A DNA stretch of 64,000 nucleotides from Toxoplasma gondii ME49 (lineage: Eukaryota > Apicomplexa > Conoidasida > Eucoccidiorida > Sarcocystidae): the NCBI RefSeq assembly GCF_000006565.2, contig NC_031477.1:5232183-5296182 (forward strand). The letters run 5' to 3'. How positions within the stretch are numbered: position 1 is the first letter of the stretch; each line of letters starts with the position of its first letter. A program made the translations under genes and the position numbers. Shown piece by piece: positions 25,613-36,712 of this stretch. Below the pieces are notes generated by a model that searched no databases, had not been told where the DNA came from, and worked only from the letters and a program-made list of their open reading frames with translations.

Positions 25613-27551
25613 CAGAGAGGAAATGTTACATCGTTCTCGACTTCGGTGGATCCGACCATGTATTAATACAGCAGAGATAATCGGGATCAACTTTTTACCA
25701 AGCCTCAGTGTACTCGAGAAGTGACAGCAAGTCTGAACGACTCGAATCGGAGCTGCAAGCGTCATTCCATGAAGAGGGAAATATGTATATATATGTATAT
25801 ATATACATGCTCATGTGGTTGTCTGGGGAGTGTGCGGCTTAGGGAAGGCAGAGTAAACTCTCCTAAGTAAAAGAGGCTGGAAGACTCGTGGACTTTTTGC
25901 GTTTCTTCGTTGCCCCTCGTCTGCGTACTGCTGTATCGCGACTAAGTAACTTGGCCACGTTACCGTCTATCTCGCAGGCGACCCGAGAACTTTCTGACAG
26001 TAGACTACCCGAACAAGGAAGGGTTTGTTTCCGACCCTTTTTCCTCAGCAAGAAACAGAGAATCAGCCGAACGTTTGTGCTCACAGATAAGACAAATGCG
26101 TTTCATTGGATCCCGGCGAAGATACCGGTTCTGAGTTGAGATTTTCGGTACAGACCCTGATCCAATTACCCTCACCTTCGATGAAGGGAAATGCCACTTG
26201 ACGCGAACAGTAGTTTCTCGTTTATGTTTCTTGTATTCTGTCTGAAACTGTAAGAGGAGAGCTGTTAATGATATGGTGGCACCGTGCCTAGTATGTCCAA
26301 AACAGTATCGTGAGAAGAATCTGACACGCGGGTTGACCCCAGAGGACCCGAACTCGATCACTATCGTCCCCGATCCCTACATCGCTGGCCAACAGTGTGA
26401 GCCACAACCGCCTGGCTCTTGAAAGCGAACGTCCCAAATTAGTGACAAGCCACGACAAATTTCTAAAACACCCTCTCTGTAGCAACTCCAGTGTGGCACC
26501 CCGTACCCCTTCGGGGATTCCGCACTCGTGATCTGAGAAACATGCTTACGTGGAAACCACTCACAAAAGCTGACACACGCACATTCCTCTCGGCGCCAAA
26601 CGCGTCTACCCATTCTTTCCAGCTGGCTACGGCCAAAACTCCTGGTAGGAGAAATCGCTACTAGGCAATTGCTGGTGCGCGGCTCTAACGCAACACTACT
26701 GTCAAACGCATAAAACGCCGAACAACAGCGTGGAAACCAAAACATGATGTGCATTTCGAATGGCAGAAATGCTGTCTCGAGAACTCTAGCACCTTCGCAC
26801 TCGTGCCGCGGCAAAAACGCCAGAAACGAGATTTCTGTACAGGCCTACTCAGCGCCTTTCTCTGTCGACCCGTTCTGCTGAGCGTGTCGTCTTAGTGCCT
26901 CCGCGGAAAGTGCAAACAGCTAAATTTCCGCTTTGGGTGTCCATACACCGCGCGGCTGCAGTTGTTTGCTAAGAAAAATAGCAAGGTGCATCATAGTTTC
27001 ATCTGTCTTTGCAACTGCCTATTCGGTGCACCCACGCGGACGACCACCGTAATATGCAGGTGTCTTCCGTGGTTTTGTCCGGGGTTCGTCCTGGACGGGG
27101 GTGACGGCTAAAAGACCCCGTTTCGCGGTGAAGCCGCGATCCAACCGGCGAATCGTGAGGAAAAAAATGCACCGTTTTTCCAGTCGGCCAGAAACAAGAG
27201 CGGCTTGGTTTCTCGGTGCGATCACGCCCCACCTCCAGTGGGTTTTGCCGGGGCATGCGTTTTGGTGGCGGTGGTGGGAGGAACTAGCCAGAAAACAGGA
27301 GGAACTAGCCAGGACGGGGGTGTGGAGGAAACGGGTTACGACGACGTGTTCCCCTACGGTGTCGCTTGCAGCGCGCTGCGCCAAGGTGGGGAAGACGCGA
27401 TTGGTCGGTCGACACACCCTCCACTACAATCGTTCTTCTGGATTTCTGCCCATTTTACGCAAAGCAAGACCGACCTGTGCTTTTTTGCACGCACGCGTGT
27501 TTTCGCATTTCAGAGTCTCTGGAGAGAGTGTTTCCTCCGTGTGTCGACAAA
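25613..27551. other. Intergenic region upstream of histone H2B
   Basis: Contains the CFAP70 3' flank with a short TA tract (25782-25808) and the H2B promoter and 5' UTR. No open frame here shows a domain. A minus-strand stretch at about 26245-26330 has a GATI..LLL run faintly like cytochrome b, too weak to call. A direct repeat at 27277-27312 lies in the H2B promoter. Confidence 0.6.
27277..27312 (+). repeat. Direct repeat GGAGGAACTAGCCAG x2 in H2B promoter
   Basis: Two identical 15-bp copies at 27277-27291 and 27298-27312, 21 bp apart start to start (two helical turns), 240-275 bp upstream of the H2B ATG. Spacing and position suggest a cis element; function is inferred. Confidence 0.5.
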
Positions 27552-27902
27552 ATGGTGGCCAAGAAGTCCGCGAAATCCGCCAAGCCTAAGGCTTCCGGCA
27601 AGTCTGGCAAGGGCAAGAAGAAGCGCGCTGAGTCGTACAGCTCGTACATCTTCAAGGTTTTGAAGCAGGTGCACCCTGAGACTGGCATCAGCAAGAAGTC
27701 CATGATGATCATGACTTCCTTCATTGCTGATACCTTCGACAAGATCGCCTCGGAGGCTGGCAAGCTCTGCAAGTACAACAAAAAGGACACTCTGTCCTCC
27801 CGGGAAATCCAGACCGCCGTTCGTCTGGTTCTCCCCGGAGAACTCGCAAAGCACGCTGTGTCTGAGGGCACCAAGGCCGTCACCAAGTACACCGGCAAGT
27901 AA
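27552..27902 (+). CDS. H2Ba: Histone H2B
   Basis: Core nucleosomal histone that pairs with H2A. 116 residues, no intron, ATG at 27552 in a good apicomplexan context (ACAAAATGG). The first 30 residues are a Lys/Ala/Ser-rich tail. The fold follows with the family landmarks [19 protein letters not shown] (alpha1), [19 protein letters not shown] (alpha2), the [18 protein letters not shown] region and the C-terminal helix [20 protein letters not shown]. Length and motifs are those of a canonical H2B, and nothing is missing. It is flanked by long gene-free DNA on both sides, which is unlike the paired histone loci of many eukaryotes. The paralogue label (H2Ba rather than H2Bb or H2Bv) rests on recalled neighbourhood, not on residues. 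Confidence 0.95.
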   Translation: MVAKKSAKSAKPKASGKSGKGKKKRAESYSSYIFKVLKQVHPETGISKKSMMIMTSFIADTFDKIASEAGKLCKYNKKDTLSSREIQTAVRLVLPGELAKHAVSEGTKAVTKYTGK

Positions 27903-29348
27903 ATTGCGAAAAAACGCCCTCCACGTCATCTAGACGGGGCAAATGGCGCAGACGCCGCTGAATGATTCTCTCAAGTAGTCTCGGCAGTTTACACTTCGTT
28001 TTTCATGGCTCGATTTTGCATCCTGTGCAGTCCTGTCATAACCAACTTAGGCTTCACTAGAAGCCACCAAACAATTTTCCCACAGGGGTCCAATGCTCTG
28101 TCGGTGTCAGCACCGATGAGCACCAATGAGTGAAAACCAGTGCGCTGTGTCGTTTGTCTTTGGCGACACAACACTGTCTTAGCGGGGTAACCAATCGCAA
28201 GGCCGAGAAACAGTGTTCGGGAGGAGGAGGTGGTGACGTCTTTTTCTGACATGAATCCGGAGCAGGGAGTGACCTAATCCTGTCAGACCTTGCCGGGTAT
28301 TTGACAGTGCTCTCAGAGTTTACCCTTTCTCTCCCCATTCGCTGGGATTGCGTGTGAGTGGTACGATTCCCCATAGGCGTGCGCTGCAAAATTCAGTGCA
28401 GCTGTTTCCTAATTTTTTTATCGTCGGGTCTTGCGAATTCTTCTGTGTAGCTCTTGCGGCGTGTGAGGGGTCCGGATTTTTTTTCTTGCCGTAAGCACCT
28501 ACACACATTGTTGCAGGGCAGATGGTAGGCCGTTTTTTGATTCGTCACAGGGCTTTTCGCTGAGTGCTCCGTCGCTTCAGTAATTTTCACAGGGGACAGA
28601 CACCGCCGGAATCAGAGATGGCACTGAATCTTCTGAAACTTGTCGGAACTCCATGGTGTGTAGGGTCTGGGGTGCTCATGTCAATTCATCCCTCTTCTGT
28701 AATTTGCTTCATGTTTATAATGTATCGACTGAGGTGAAAGACCTCACACACCAAATGTTTACGTTGTTCCGTTCCGCCGAGTTATTCTCAAGCGTAGGTC
28801 TTGGTTCATATGTTGTGTGAGTCTTATTGGAATGCATCGGTAGAGTGAGTGTTGAATGCAGGTTCGTAGGAGTTAGAGTGTCTTTTCTCACCCTCCACAA
28901 AGTCGTCAGAACGCACCACAGGGTTGCCTAAGTAGTGGATGATTCTGCAGGATTCCGCAGTAGCGTCGCTGTTCACGGGCTATCATAACGTGCATAACTT
29001 TATGTGAACCCGTTTTGGTATGCTTCGGTTTGAAGGCTGATACATCACGAAAGTCTCGTATTTGCGCCACTTGCGCTGCTGACCGCTGCTGCGCAACAGC
29101 TCTTCCAGTTTTCTGTGCCACCATACGGTAGAGCACTGACACCGTGTTACGCAGGTGGCGCGGGTTCATGGAAGATATAAAGTGCGTCACGCATGCGCAT
29201 TGACTTTGGCTCTGCGAGGTTACGTGATGCTAGAACACTTGGAACCTAACGGCGGCCCTACTCTTTTCCAAGAACAGCAAAGGTCATGCTTCTCTCCAAG
29301 AATTCTGACGGTGAAATCAGAAAAGCTGGCAGTACCACGTCGGCTCTT
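27903..29348. other. Intergenic: H2B 3' flank
   Basis: Holds the H2B 3' UTR. No supported gene, tRNA or repeat was seen, and there is no (TA)n tract, in contrast to the intron-rich loci on either side. Confidence 0.6.
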
Positions 29349-29420
29349 GGTTCTATGGTGTAGCGGTTAGCACTGCGGACTCTGAATCCGCCGACCTGGG
29401 TTCAAATCCCAGTAGGACCT
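29349..29420 (+). tRNA. tRNA-Gln (anticodon CUG)
   Basis: 72-nt cloverleaf. The acceptor GGTTCTA pairs with TAGGACC, with discriminator T at 29420. The D arm contains TGGTGTAGCGG (A box). Anticodon stem GCGGA/TCCGC closes the loop CTCTGAA, giving anticodon CTG. T arm is CTGGG-TTCAAAT-CCCAG (B box). No intron. A TTTTT run at 29429-29433 fits a Pol III terminator. It decodes CAG glutamine codons. Confidence 0.95.
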
Positions 29421-31884
29421 TTGTAGAGTTTTTCCTTCCTCGTTCAAAATGCTCTTTCTACTGTTCCCTTCAGGTCACACGGTAGATTCTTTAGCCTTCC
29501 TGTTAAAAGTGTCTCGAGCGCTTCGGGAATCTCCGGATCCTCCCGTGAGGAAACGGTCTGTCCGTACGCCGTCTCTGTATCCGATGGTGTTCCGCCTCCG
29601 GTGTGAGTGCGAAAATGCGCAAGCGTAAAGGATAAAAATGCGTTTGCTCTCTATTACGAGTTCCCTTATGATTTCCTTGCTTTCTTCAAGATTCCAGATT
29701 GTTTGCATTTCGTTTATCTGGTGAATGTGCCTGCACGGAGGAGGTCGTGGCGACGCGACGAGTAGGAGCATTGCAAGTCTCGTGGCAGAAAAATTTGCGG
29801 GTTCGATTCCCGGCGGTCGCACCTTTAGTTTGGCTTTTTTCCTTTGATATTTAGCCGGAAAAAGAGTTCAGCATGCGCGCCCACACATGCAGGGATGATA
29901 GGTTTTTGCCCATCTTCAGATGCACAGTGAATAGGTCCGTGGGCGCAGCAGCTTTTTCCTGCTGACTACTTTTCTTCCCCTCTCTTCCGTTTCTAATACA
30001 CACACACACACACACTTCGGTGCCTAGACAGATTCCTGCATATCGCACCTAAATGGCATTTTCTAGCGTATTCTGAGGTGTGAAGAGGAACTCCACTGAA
30101 CATCGGTGGCTGCTTACTATCTGTGTCACCAACACGGATCTGCATCTGGCCTTGAACTATATCTACGCCACTGAAGTGGACGCCGAAGAAATGCACGCAG
30201 CCATCTTACTAATTGATTGTCGGACTTTCCAAGAAGAACTGACCTTTCCGGTAACGCGTGTGACACCTGAGGCACACCAACGGCTTTCCTCCGAACTGAG
30301 TTGAAAGCTGCTCCGCGCCGCAGCGTCTCGTCCTCAGACTTTTTCGAGAACGAAGACAAGCTTATTCACACAAAGGTAGACCAAGACTGGATCCTTGCTG
30401 GCCCTTCCCAGACAGCGGCTGTTACACTTCTTTTTCTGGCGTTTCTAGAATTTTTCAAAAGCCAGTGGTCTCCATGGTGGAAGTGTTGAATCTTTTGTGT
30501 CTGACTTCGAGCTCGTGCTTTCGTGCCGCGGAGTTACCGAATTGGCGCGACAGCCTCGCCTCTGCCGTCGGTTCGATACTTGAAAAATGGAAACACTGCA
30601 CTGGTGCAGGCTGTGCCACAGTAGCCTCTGACATGAACTGATACACTGTGTGGCGGCCCCGGACACTTCTCGCATTGCCTTGAAATGTGCCTCGAGAAGA
30701 AAAGGTCCTTTCCTCCAGGTAATTCACTTTTCCTCAACGTGAAAAAACAAACTCCGCACAGCTTCTCTCACAGGCGAGACTCTCAAAGCAACACACTCAC
30801 ACACACAAACGTGGATGCGCAAACGCATTTAAACAATAGTGCACGCGCATTCCTACGCGTGGACACACTGCGGAAACGCTTTGCCCTCTGATGTCGTTTC
30901 ACGCCTGTCCGCCTCAAACGCGGCACCTTAAAACCTCAGAGAACGTTATGCTTTCACCTCTTGCTGTTTTACCACTGAACAGAGAGGAAATCGCGAGCAG
31001 ACGCCTCCACGCCCCTTGACCCGTGGGCGTTCCAGACTTTCGTGCCTCTTTTCACTTCCTCTTTCTTTCCTCTTGCTCTCTTTCCCTCCCCCGTCCTTCA
31101 TGCCGCACCTGCCGCCTGCTTTGTGGCAACAAATAAAAATACTTCTCAACAGTCGCCACCTCACTACACGGACACACCCCGCGATGACGTCCCCGACGCA
31201 CTTGAAACTTTCTCCTTCTCACTTTGCTTTTCTTGTGCCTTCTCCCTCTTTTAAATCTCCTTCCTTCTGCTTGTCCTATTTATATATATATATGCACACA
31301 TATATGTATGTATGCATATATATGAATATATACATAAAATATTTAAATTGTATACATACCCTGTTCATATATATATATATATATTTATACACATTTTCAT
31401 ACATACACATATATGCGCATACTCATCAAAATATATATATGCGTTTTAAAACAAGTGCATCCACTTTGTGGGTGTCAAAAGACAACTGTATTTTTTCTTT
31501 TCACAAATATCTTACAAAGGGACATACAAGAAACATACACTGATTGGTGCTCAGCTATGCGTTTCGATGAAAAACTGTGACGCGCCGCTTGTACCATGTT
31601 CTGTGTCTTGAGTTGGAAGAAAGACACCTCACGCAACATGTTCTTAAATTCATCTACATACGACATTCCGCCATTCAGGGTGAAGACCATGACTTCTGCC
31701 TTAATTTTTCTCCGTTTTAGGAACTTCTCTCCTTCTCTCACGAGCCAGACCTCCCCACCTTTGACACAACCCTCGTTCCGTCTCTCCTTCTTCTTTTGTC
31801 TCTCTCTTTCTCTTCTTTCTCTCTCTCTCTCGTGTGTCTCTGCCGACTCGAGAGCTCCCTGTGCATCGCTTTCGCACTCCTTCC
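29421..31884. other. Intergenic between tRNA-Gln and exchanger 3' end
   Basis: Contains the tRNA-like remnant (29750-29821), short (CA)n near 30000, and TA-rich tracts at 31270-31440 that probably lie in the 3' flank of the minus-strand exchanger. No coding frame with recognisable features. Confidence 0.55.
29750..29821 (+). pseudogene. tRNA-like remnant (T arm and 3' acceptor strand only)
   Basis: The 3' part has a B box GGTTCGATTCC in a T arm with four good pairs, followed by CGGTCGC and A, and a TTTTTT run about 15 bp downstream. The 5' strand GCGACGC pairs with only five of seven acceptor bases, and no anticodon stem forms at the expected place. It is either a decayed tRNA or a tRNA-derived element, 330 bp downstream of tRNA-Gln. 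Confidence 0.4.
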
Positions 31885-33015
31885 TCAGAGCACTTGTCTC
31901 TTTCCAACGATGGTTTCCCTCGCGTCTGTTTCGCGTTCAACTCCGTTTTGGTGTCCGTTCGGCTGCCATCCATTCTGCAATTCAAATCCTTGAGCGCCCG
32001 CCTTCTCGGGCACTCTGTCTCGCATCTCCTCGGAAATGCTGTCTCTTCGCCTGTCTCCTCGCATGCCTCCGCGTCCGACGACGACCGGTAGAGACTCCGG
32101 GGTCGCAGAGAAGGACTCAATGCGTTCGGTCCAGCTTTCTTCTTCAGAGTGAAATTCTTGGTTTTCGCTGTCCGAAAGAAGAGCGGAGGCGCGAAGTGCG
32201 TCAGGGAGAGCGACTCGAACGTCGTCGAAGTCTTCCTCTGTGAAAGGGTCTTCTACACCCGTCTCACGTTCACCTCTCCCGCAACTTCCCTCGCGGCTTC
32301 TCTCGTCTTCTCTCCTCTCTCGACCGCGCATCTCGTCTCTCTCCAGTCCCGGCGCCCTGAATCTCGGTGCGTCCTCGTCATCCGTGTCTCCTCCCTTGGC
32401 TTCGCATCGCGCGGAGACCTTTCCCGAGGGCCTTCTCTCCTCTGTCTCTCCACTCGCCTCGGCGCGGAGGCCTGGCGCCTGGCGACCCTTCAGAGGGAGA
32501 GCCGTCATCGCGACCTCCCGCGCGCCGCCCTCCCCCTGCTGGCGGCGCAAACCCTCGGGTGTATGTACACCTAGCGAGCGGCGGAGGTCGTCCCAGGAGA
32601 GCCCACTTTCTCGCTTTTCGCCTGGGAAGCCGGGGAGACTCGAGGCGCTGGCGAAGGTAGGTACGCGCATATACGCAGGCGAGGTGAACAAGCCGCGCCG
32701 GCTGTCGCGAGAGGAGGGAGACGGCGCAGAGCCCGGGGAAGTTTTCGACTTTGAGAGGCCAGGGAAACTCGAAAAAACGCTCGAACTCGACGCCGAAGAA
32801 GAAGACACAGACTCCCGCTGAAGGTCCCGAAAAAACGAGGGAAAGCGAGCACCCGCAAAACGCGCCGACACACCGTGCCGACTGTCGCTGTGCGTCAACA
32901 GCGGAATCATGAATCTGAAAACAGACCCGACAAATGTCTTCAAAAAACACATACATATATCTTTTCTACACTGCTTTTCGAGCCTCACATAGGTAGGAAT
33001 ATAAATATGTATATA

Positions 33016-33046
<31 letters not shown>

Positions 33047-36000
33047 GTATGTATGTATATATATATATATATATATATGCATACGACTAGTGATACAAAC
33101 CAATATGGATGAGTGTGAAGCATACACTTTTGGTGTGTGTTGTCTTTGATTTGCTGCGTCGTCGATGTCTCCGTGGCTGTTTCCTTGCCTGCGATCGAGG
33201 TGGAGAAGAAGCCTCTTGAGGCCTCCACAGGTGCCGCGAGTCATGTCGTCGACGTCGCTGTCTTCCTCTCGACTTTGACGTCGCATACGATCTCTCCGTC
33301 TTGCAGAAGAGAAGTCCGGAAGAGAAAAATCTGCTGTGCTCTGCGAGGATGTGCGTATGAGTTCCACGTCTGAGTCGAGGCGCCCGACGCGACCGCCTTC
33401 CAGAGAAGAGCTCGAGCGATGTGGAACATGCTTCTCGAAAATGCCCAAACGATCCAAAATAAACACCAGCGAAGGACCTAAAAACAACATGCTCACACTT
33501 CCTTTCACACAACGCTCAGTCACACATACACGCACGTATATATATATATATATATATATATACGTACCGGTATCTGTCAACATATCTACTTATGGCCTGT
33601 GTGTGTGCATGCGCGTGCTCATCTATTCATATATCTATCGCTACATCATATACGTATATATAGATGGCGTATACATCTAGATATATACATACAAATATAT
33701 ATATATATATATGTATATGTATATGAAAAATATATCCGTGTGTACATGTCAACTTCGGCATATCGAAAAATGAATGCATCTGCGCGGAAAGGTGTACGAG
33801 ATGAGCAGCGGAGAGATGGCGGTCGCGAGCGAGGACGGTGGACTTTAAGATGTCTCTCTGGGGAAGAAACGGACAAGGTGATATACAAACTGAATGGAGA
33901 GAAATCTTTTGAATGTAATAGAGCGCCAGTTGCACACACTGTTTTTTCAGAGCTTTTAGGACTCGAAATCCAGAATGTGCAAATGCGTTTTTCGAAAAGT
34001 GAAAGGAAAGACTTTCTCTACACATTCGTGGCAGTGGATGCATGCATCTTGAACAGGAACTGAAGCAAATGTCTCTCGCTCTTCAGGACTGAAGAGCGGA
34101 GGAAGAGATCGAGGAGCAGAGCAGCAAAAACCACCACTGAGGAGAGACGAAAAGATCCACGAGAAGAGAAAACGAAACTGAAGAGAAGAATTCTTACCGA
34201 GTACGAGAATGGTGAAGAGGGCGAGAAAGAGGGTGAGAGAAAGGAGAGCTGCGCCTTCCTTTCCGCCGAAATCTCGACGCGCTCTCTCCGACAACGCAAA
34301 AGCTGGAAAGGAAAAGAAGAAACAAGTCAAACCTCCGCGTCGCGGAGACTCCTTCGAATCCGTTCTTCTCGACTTGGATCTCATTCCACTCTACGACGCT
34401 TAAACTGGAAGAAAAAGACGCGTGTGACCTTCCGCCAGCGACAGGCGACATCGTTGGCGCTGCTCCGGACAGTTCTGGAGGACCCAGAACCGGAGGGAAC
34501 TGGAAAGAACATGGTGGTGAATTTTTTTCGCGAAAAAAGGCTCACCGATGGCGCCTCGCAGGCCGCAAAGCACGAGAGCGAGTTGCTGCTGCGGAGTGAT
34601 TTTCGCGTTCGTCCGAAAAAGATTGATCAACGTGCATGTGACGAAGACACTGACGGCCCGCGCGGAGAAGGTGGCAACGAATCCGAGGACGTACAGCCCA
34701 ACAGCCAGTTCGTCGTGGAGAGGCTGGTCGAAGGAGAAGACGGCGAGACCCAAGAAGGCGAAAACCACCGTTTCCGCCAACAGAGAAAACGAGTTGAAGA
34801 CACCTGGAAGCCGGGGAAACACGCACAGGTTTCTTCTCGCCGGTAGACACAGCCTTCTGTGAAGACCGCACGCAAAAGACAAATGTCCCTGCTCTGCGAG
34901 AAACAGCCTTCCCCACCCGTCGCTGACACTCTTAACATACAACAGTCACCGTGCCTGGAAAGGAACGCTACCTCGCGAGTCCTCTCTTGCGACTCTGCAC
35001 AACATGTGAGTGCTCCTGCCGTTCTCCTGCGTCTCCACGGTTACAACAGAGAAAGTTTGACAGGCGCGTTTGTTCGCATGACCACCCGAGAGAGAGAGAC
35101 AGACACAGACACAGACATAGACAGAAGAACGAGGACTTGGTTCGCGCTTTCGCTCGGCCTGTGAAAGTCTCTGTGGTCGCTCTGTTTCAGCCCAACTGAC
35201 ACACCCGAGGCGCTAGAAACGAGTGAATAACTTCTACTGGAACGGACTCGAGACAAGACGCCTTCGAGCCTTCGCAGTCGAGAGTTGTCTTCCCCGATCG
35301 CTGGCGCGTTTTTCTCCATGAGGCCCCAAGAAGTCTCCTGGAGAGGGAGCTGGAAGGGGAGTCTGGGAAGGAAGAAAATCTGGACGGACAGAAGCCTTCC
35401 AGAAGCGCGTTCGTTCAGAAGCAACACACTTTTCTTACTTCGAGAGGCGGTGCGCGCAGAAGTCGAGAGATTAGGAACGGCGTACTTCCCGATCGTTACG
35501 CCACAGAAGCAGATGGCGACGATTCCTGAGTAGCCCAGACCCTGGAGAGTGGAAGATCCAACAGAGACGAAGAAACGAAACCGTGAAGCCCCGCCGAACC
35601 GCGCGACGCAGCGAGATCGCAGAGCAAGTGCGGAGAACCGGAGACGAGAACGCGGAACGGAGATAAGAGAGAGAGAGCAACGGGGGAGACAAGCAGACGA
35701 CAGACCCCGAGGAGAGAGAGGACATACAACAAGTAAAAAGTGAAGAAGGATTGAAAAAGGGAGACACTTCTGCGGGCTTACATCCGCGACGAGGTAAGCC
35801 ATCCAGGGGAAGAGCAGGAGAAGAGCCGACTCGAGAGTCTGATTTTCTTCCTTGTGCAGATCCATGTATTTGTACGTCTGCAGAACACAGCGCACCGGAA
35901 GGTCTTCAGTTCTCCAAACACGGAAGAGCTGGGGCAAAAAACGCAGAGTTTCACGAAGCCACACCTCTCGGAGAACGACAACACAGCGGACTTCTCGGTT

Positions 36001-36681
36001 TCCACTGCTTTCTCTGGTGTCTGTGCTCGTCTCTCTGCATCTGCCTCTTTCCCCCCGTCTCCGGAGACCTGCCTCCACTTGTGCCTGTCTGCGTCTCTCT
36101 TTGTCTCTCTGCGTCTCTGACTCTCCCTGTCCATGCGTCGTCTTGGCGCGTCTGCGACCTCGCGCTGTCGGTGCTCTGGGGCGAGCCTTCTGGACAGCAC
36201 CCGCTGGAGTTGCGGAAGAAAACTGTACCAGAGCGCAAAAGAGTCCGACGGCGAGTCCAATGACCAGCGAGACGAAGAAGGTGAGGAAGAACGCGAGGAT
36301 CGCCGAGCCGACGCTTGCAGTGTCTTCGCTCGCGATCGTGCGATACAGAACGATCGAAATCGCGTCGTTCAACAGACTCTCACCGAAAACCTAAAAAGAA
36401 ACGCCGCGTCCTCCAGCCACCACTCTCGACACTGTCCATACACATCGACATCGAATAGCAGAGTTCTTCAAAGATCTAGCGCTCTTCACTTGTCGCCAGC
36501 TGAAAACGTCTCTATACACGTACAGAAACACCGACACACATTCACAGTTACAGCTACACTCACAGATATATACATATATACATATATATATATACATATA
36601 TATATATATATGCATATATATATACATATATATCTGTATACATGGATGTATCTGGAGTGCCAAAGCGCATACACACACGCG

Positions 36682-36712
<31 letters not shown>

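Noticed and set aside
26245..26330. Minus-strand GHTRHGATISLTALLL stretch, considered as another cytochrome b fragment
   Set aside because: Only a short GAT..LL similarity with an internal length difference; too weak without an alignment score.
30536..30590. GGTTCGATAC resembling a tRNA B box
   Set aside because: No T stem or acceptor pairing can be formed around it.
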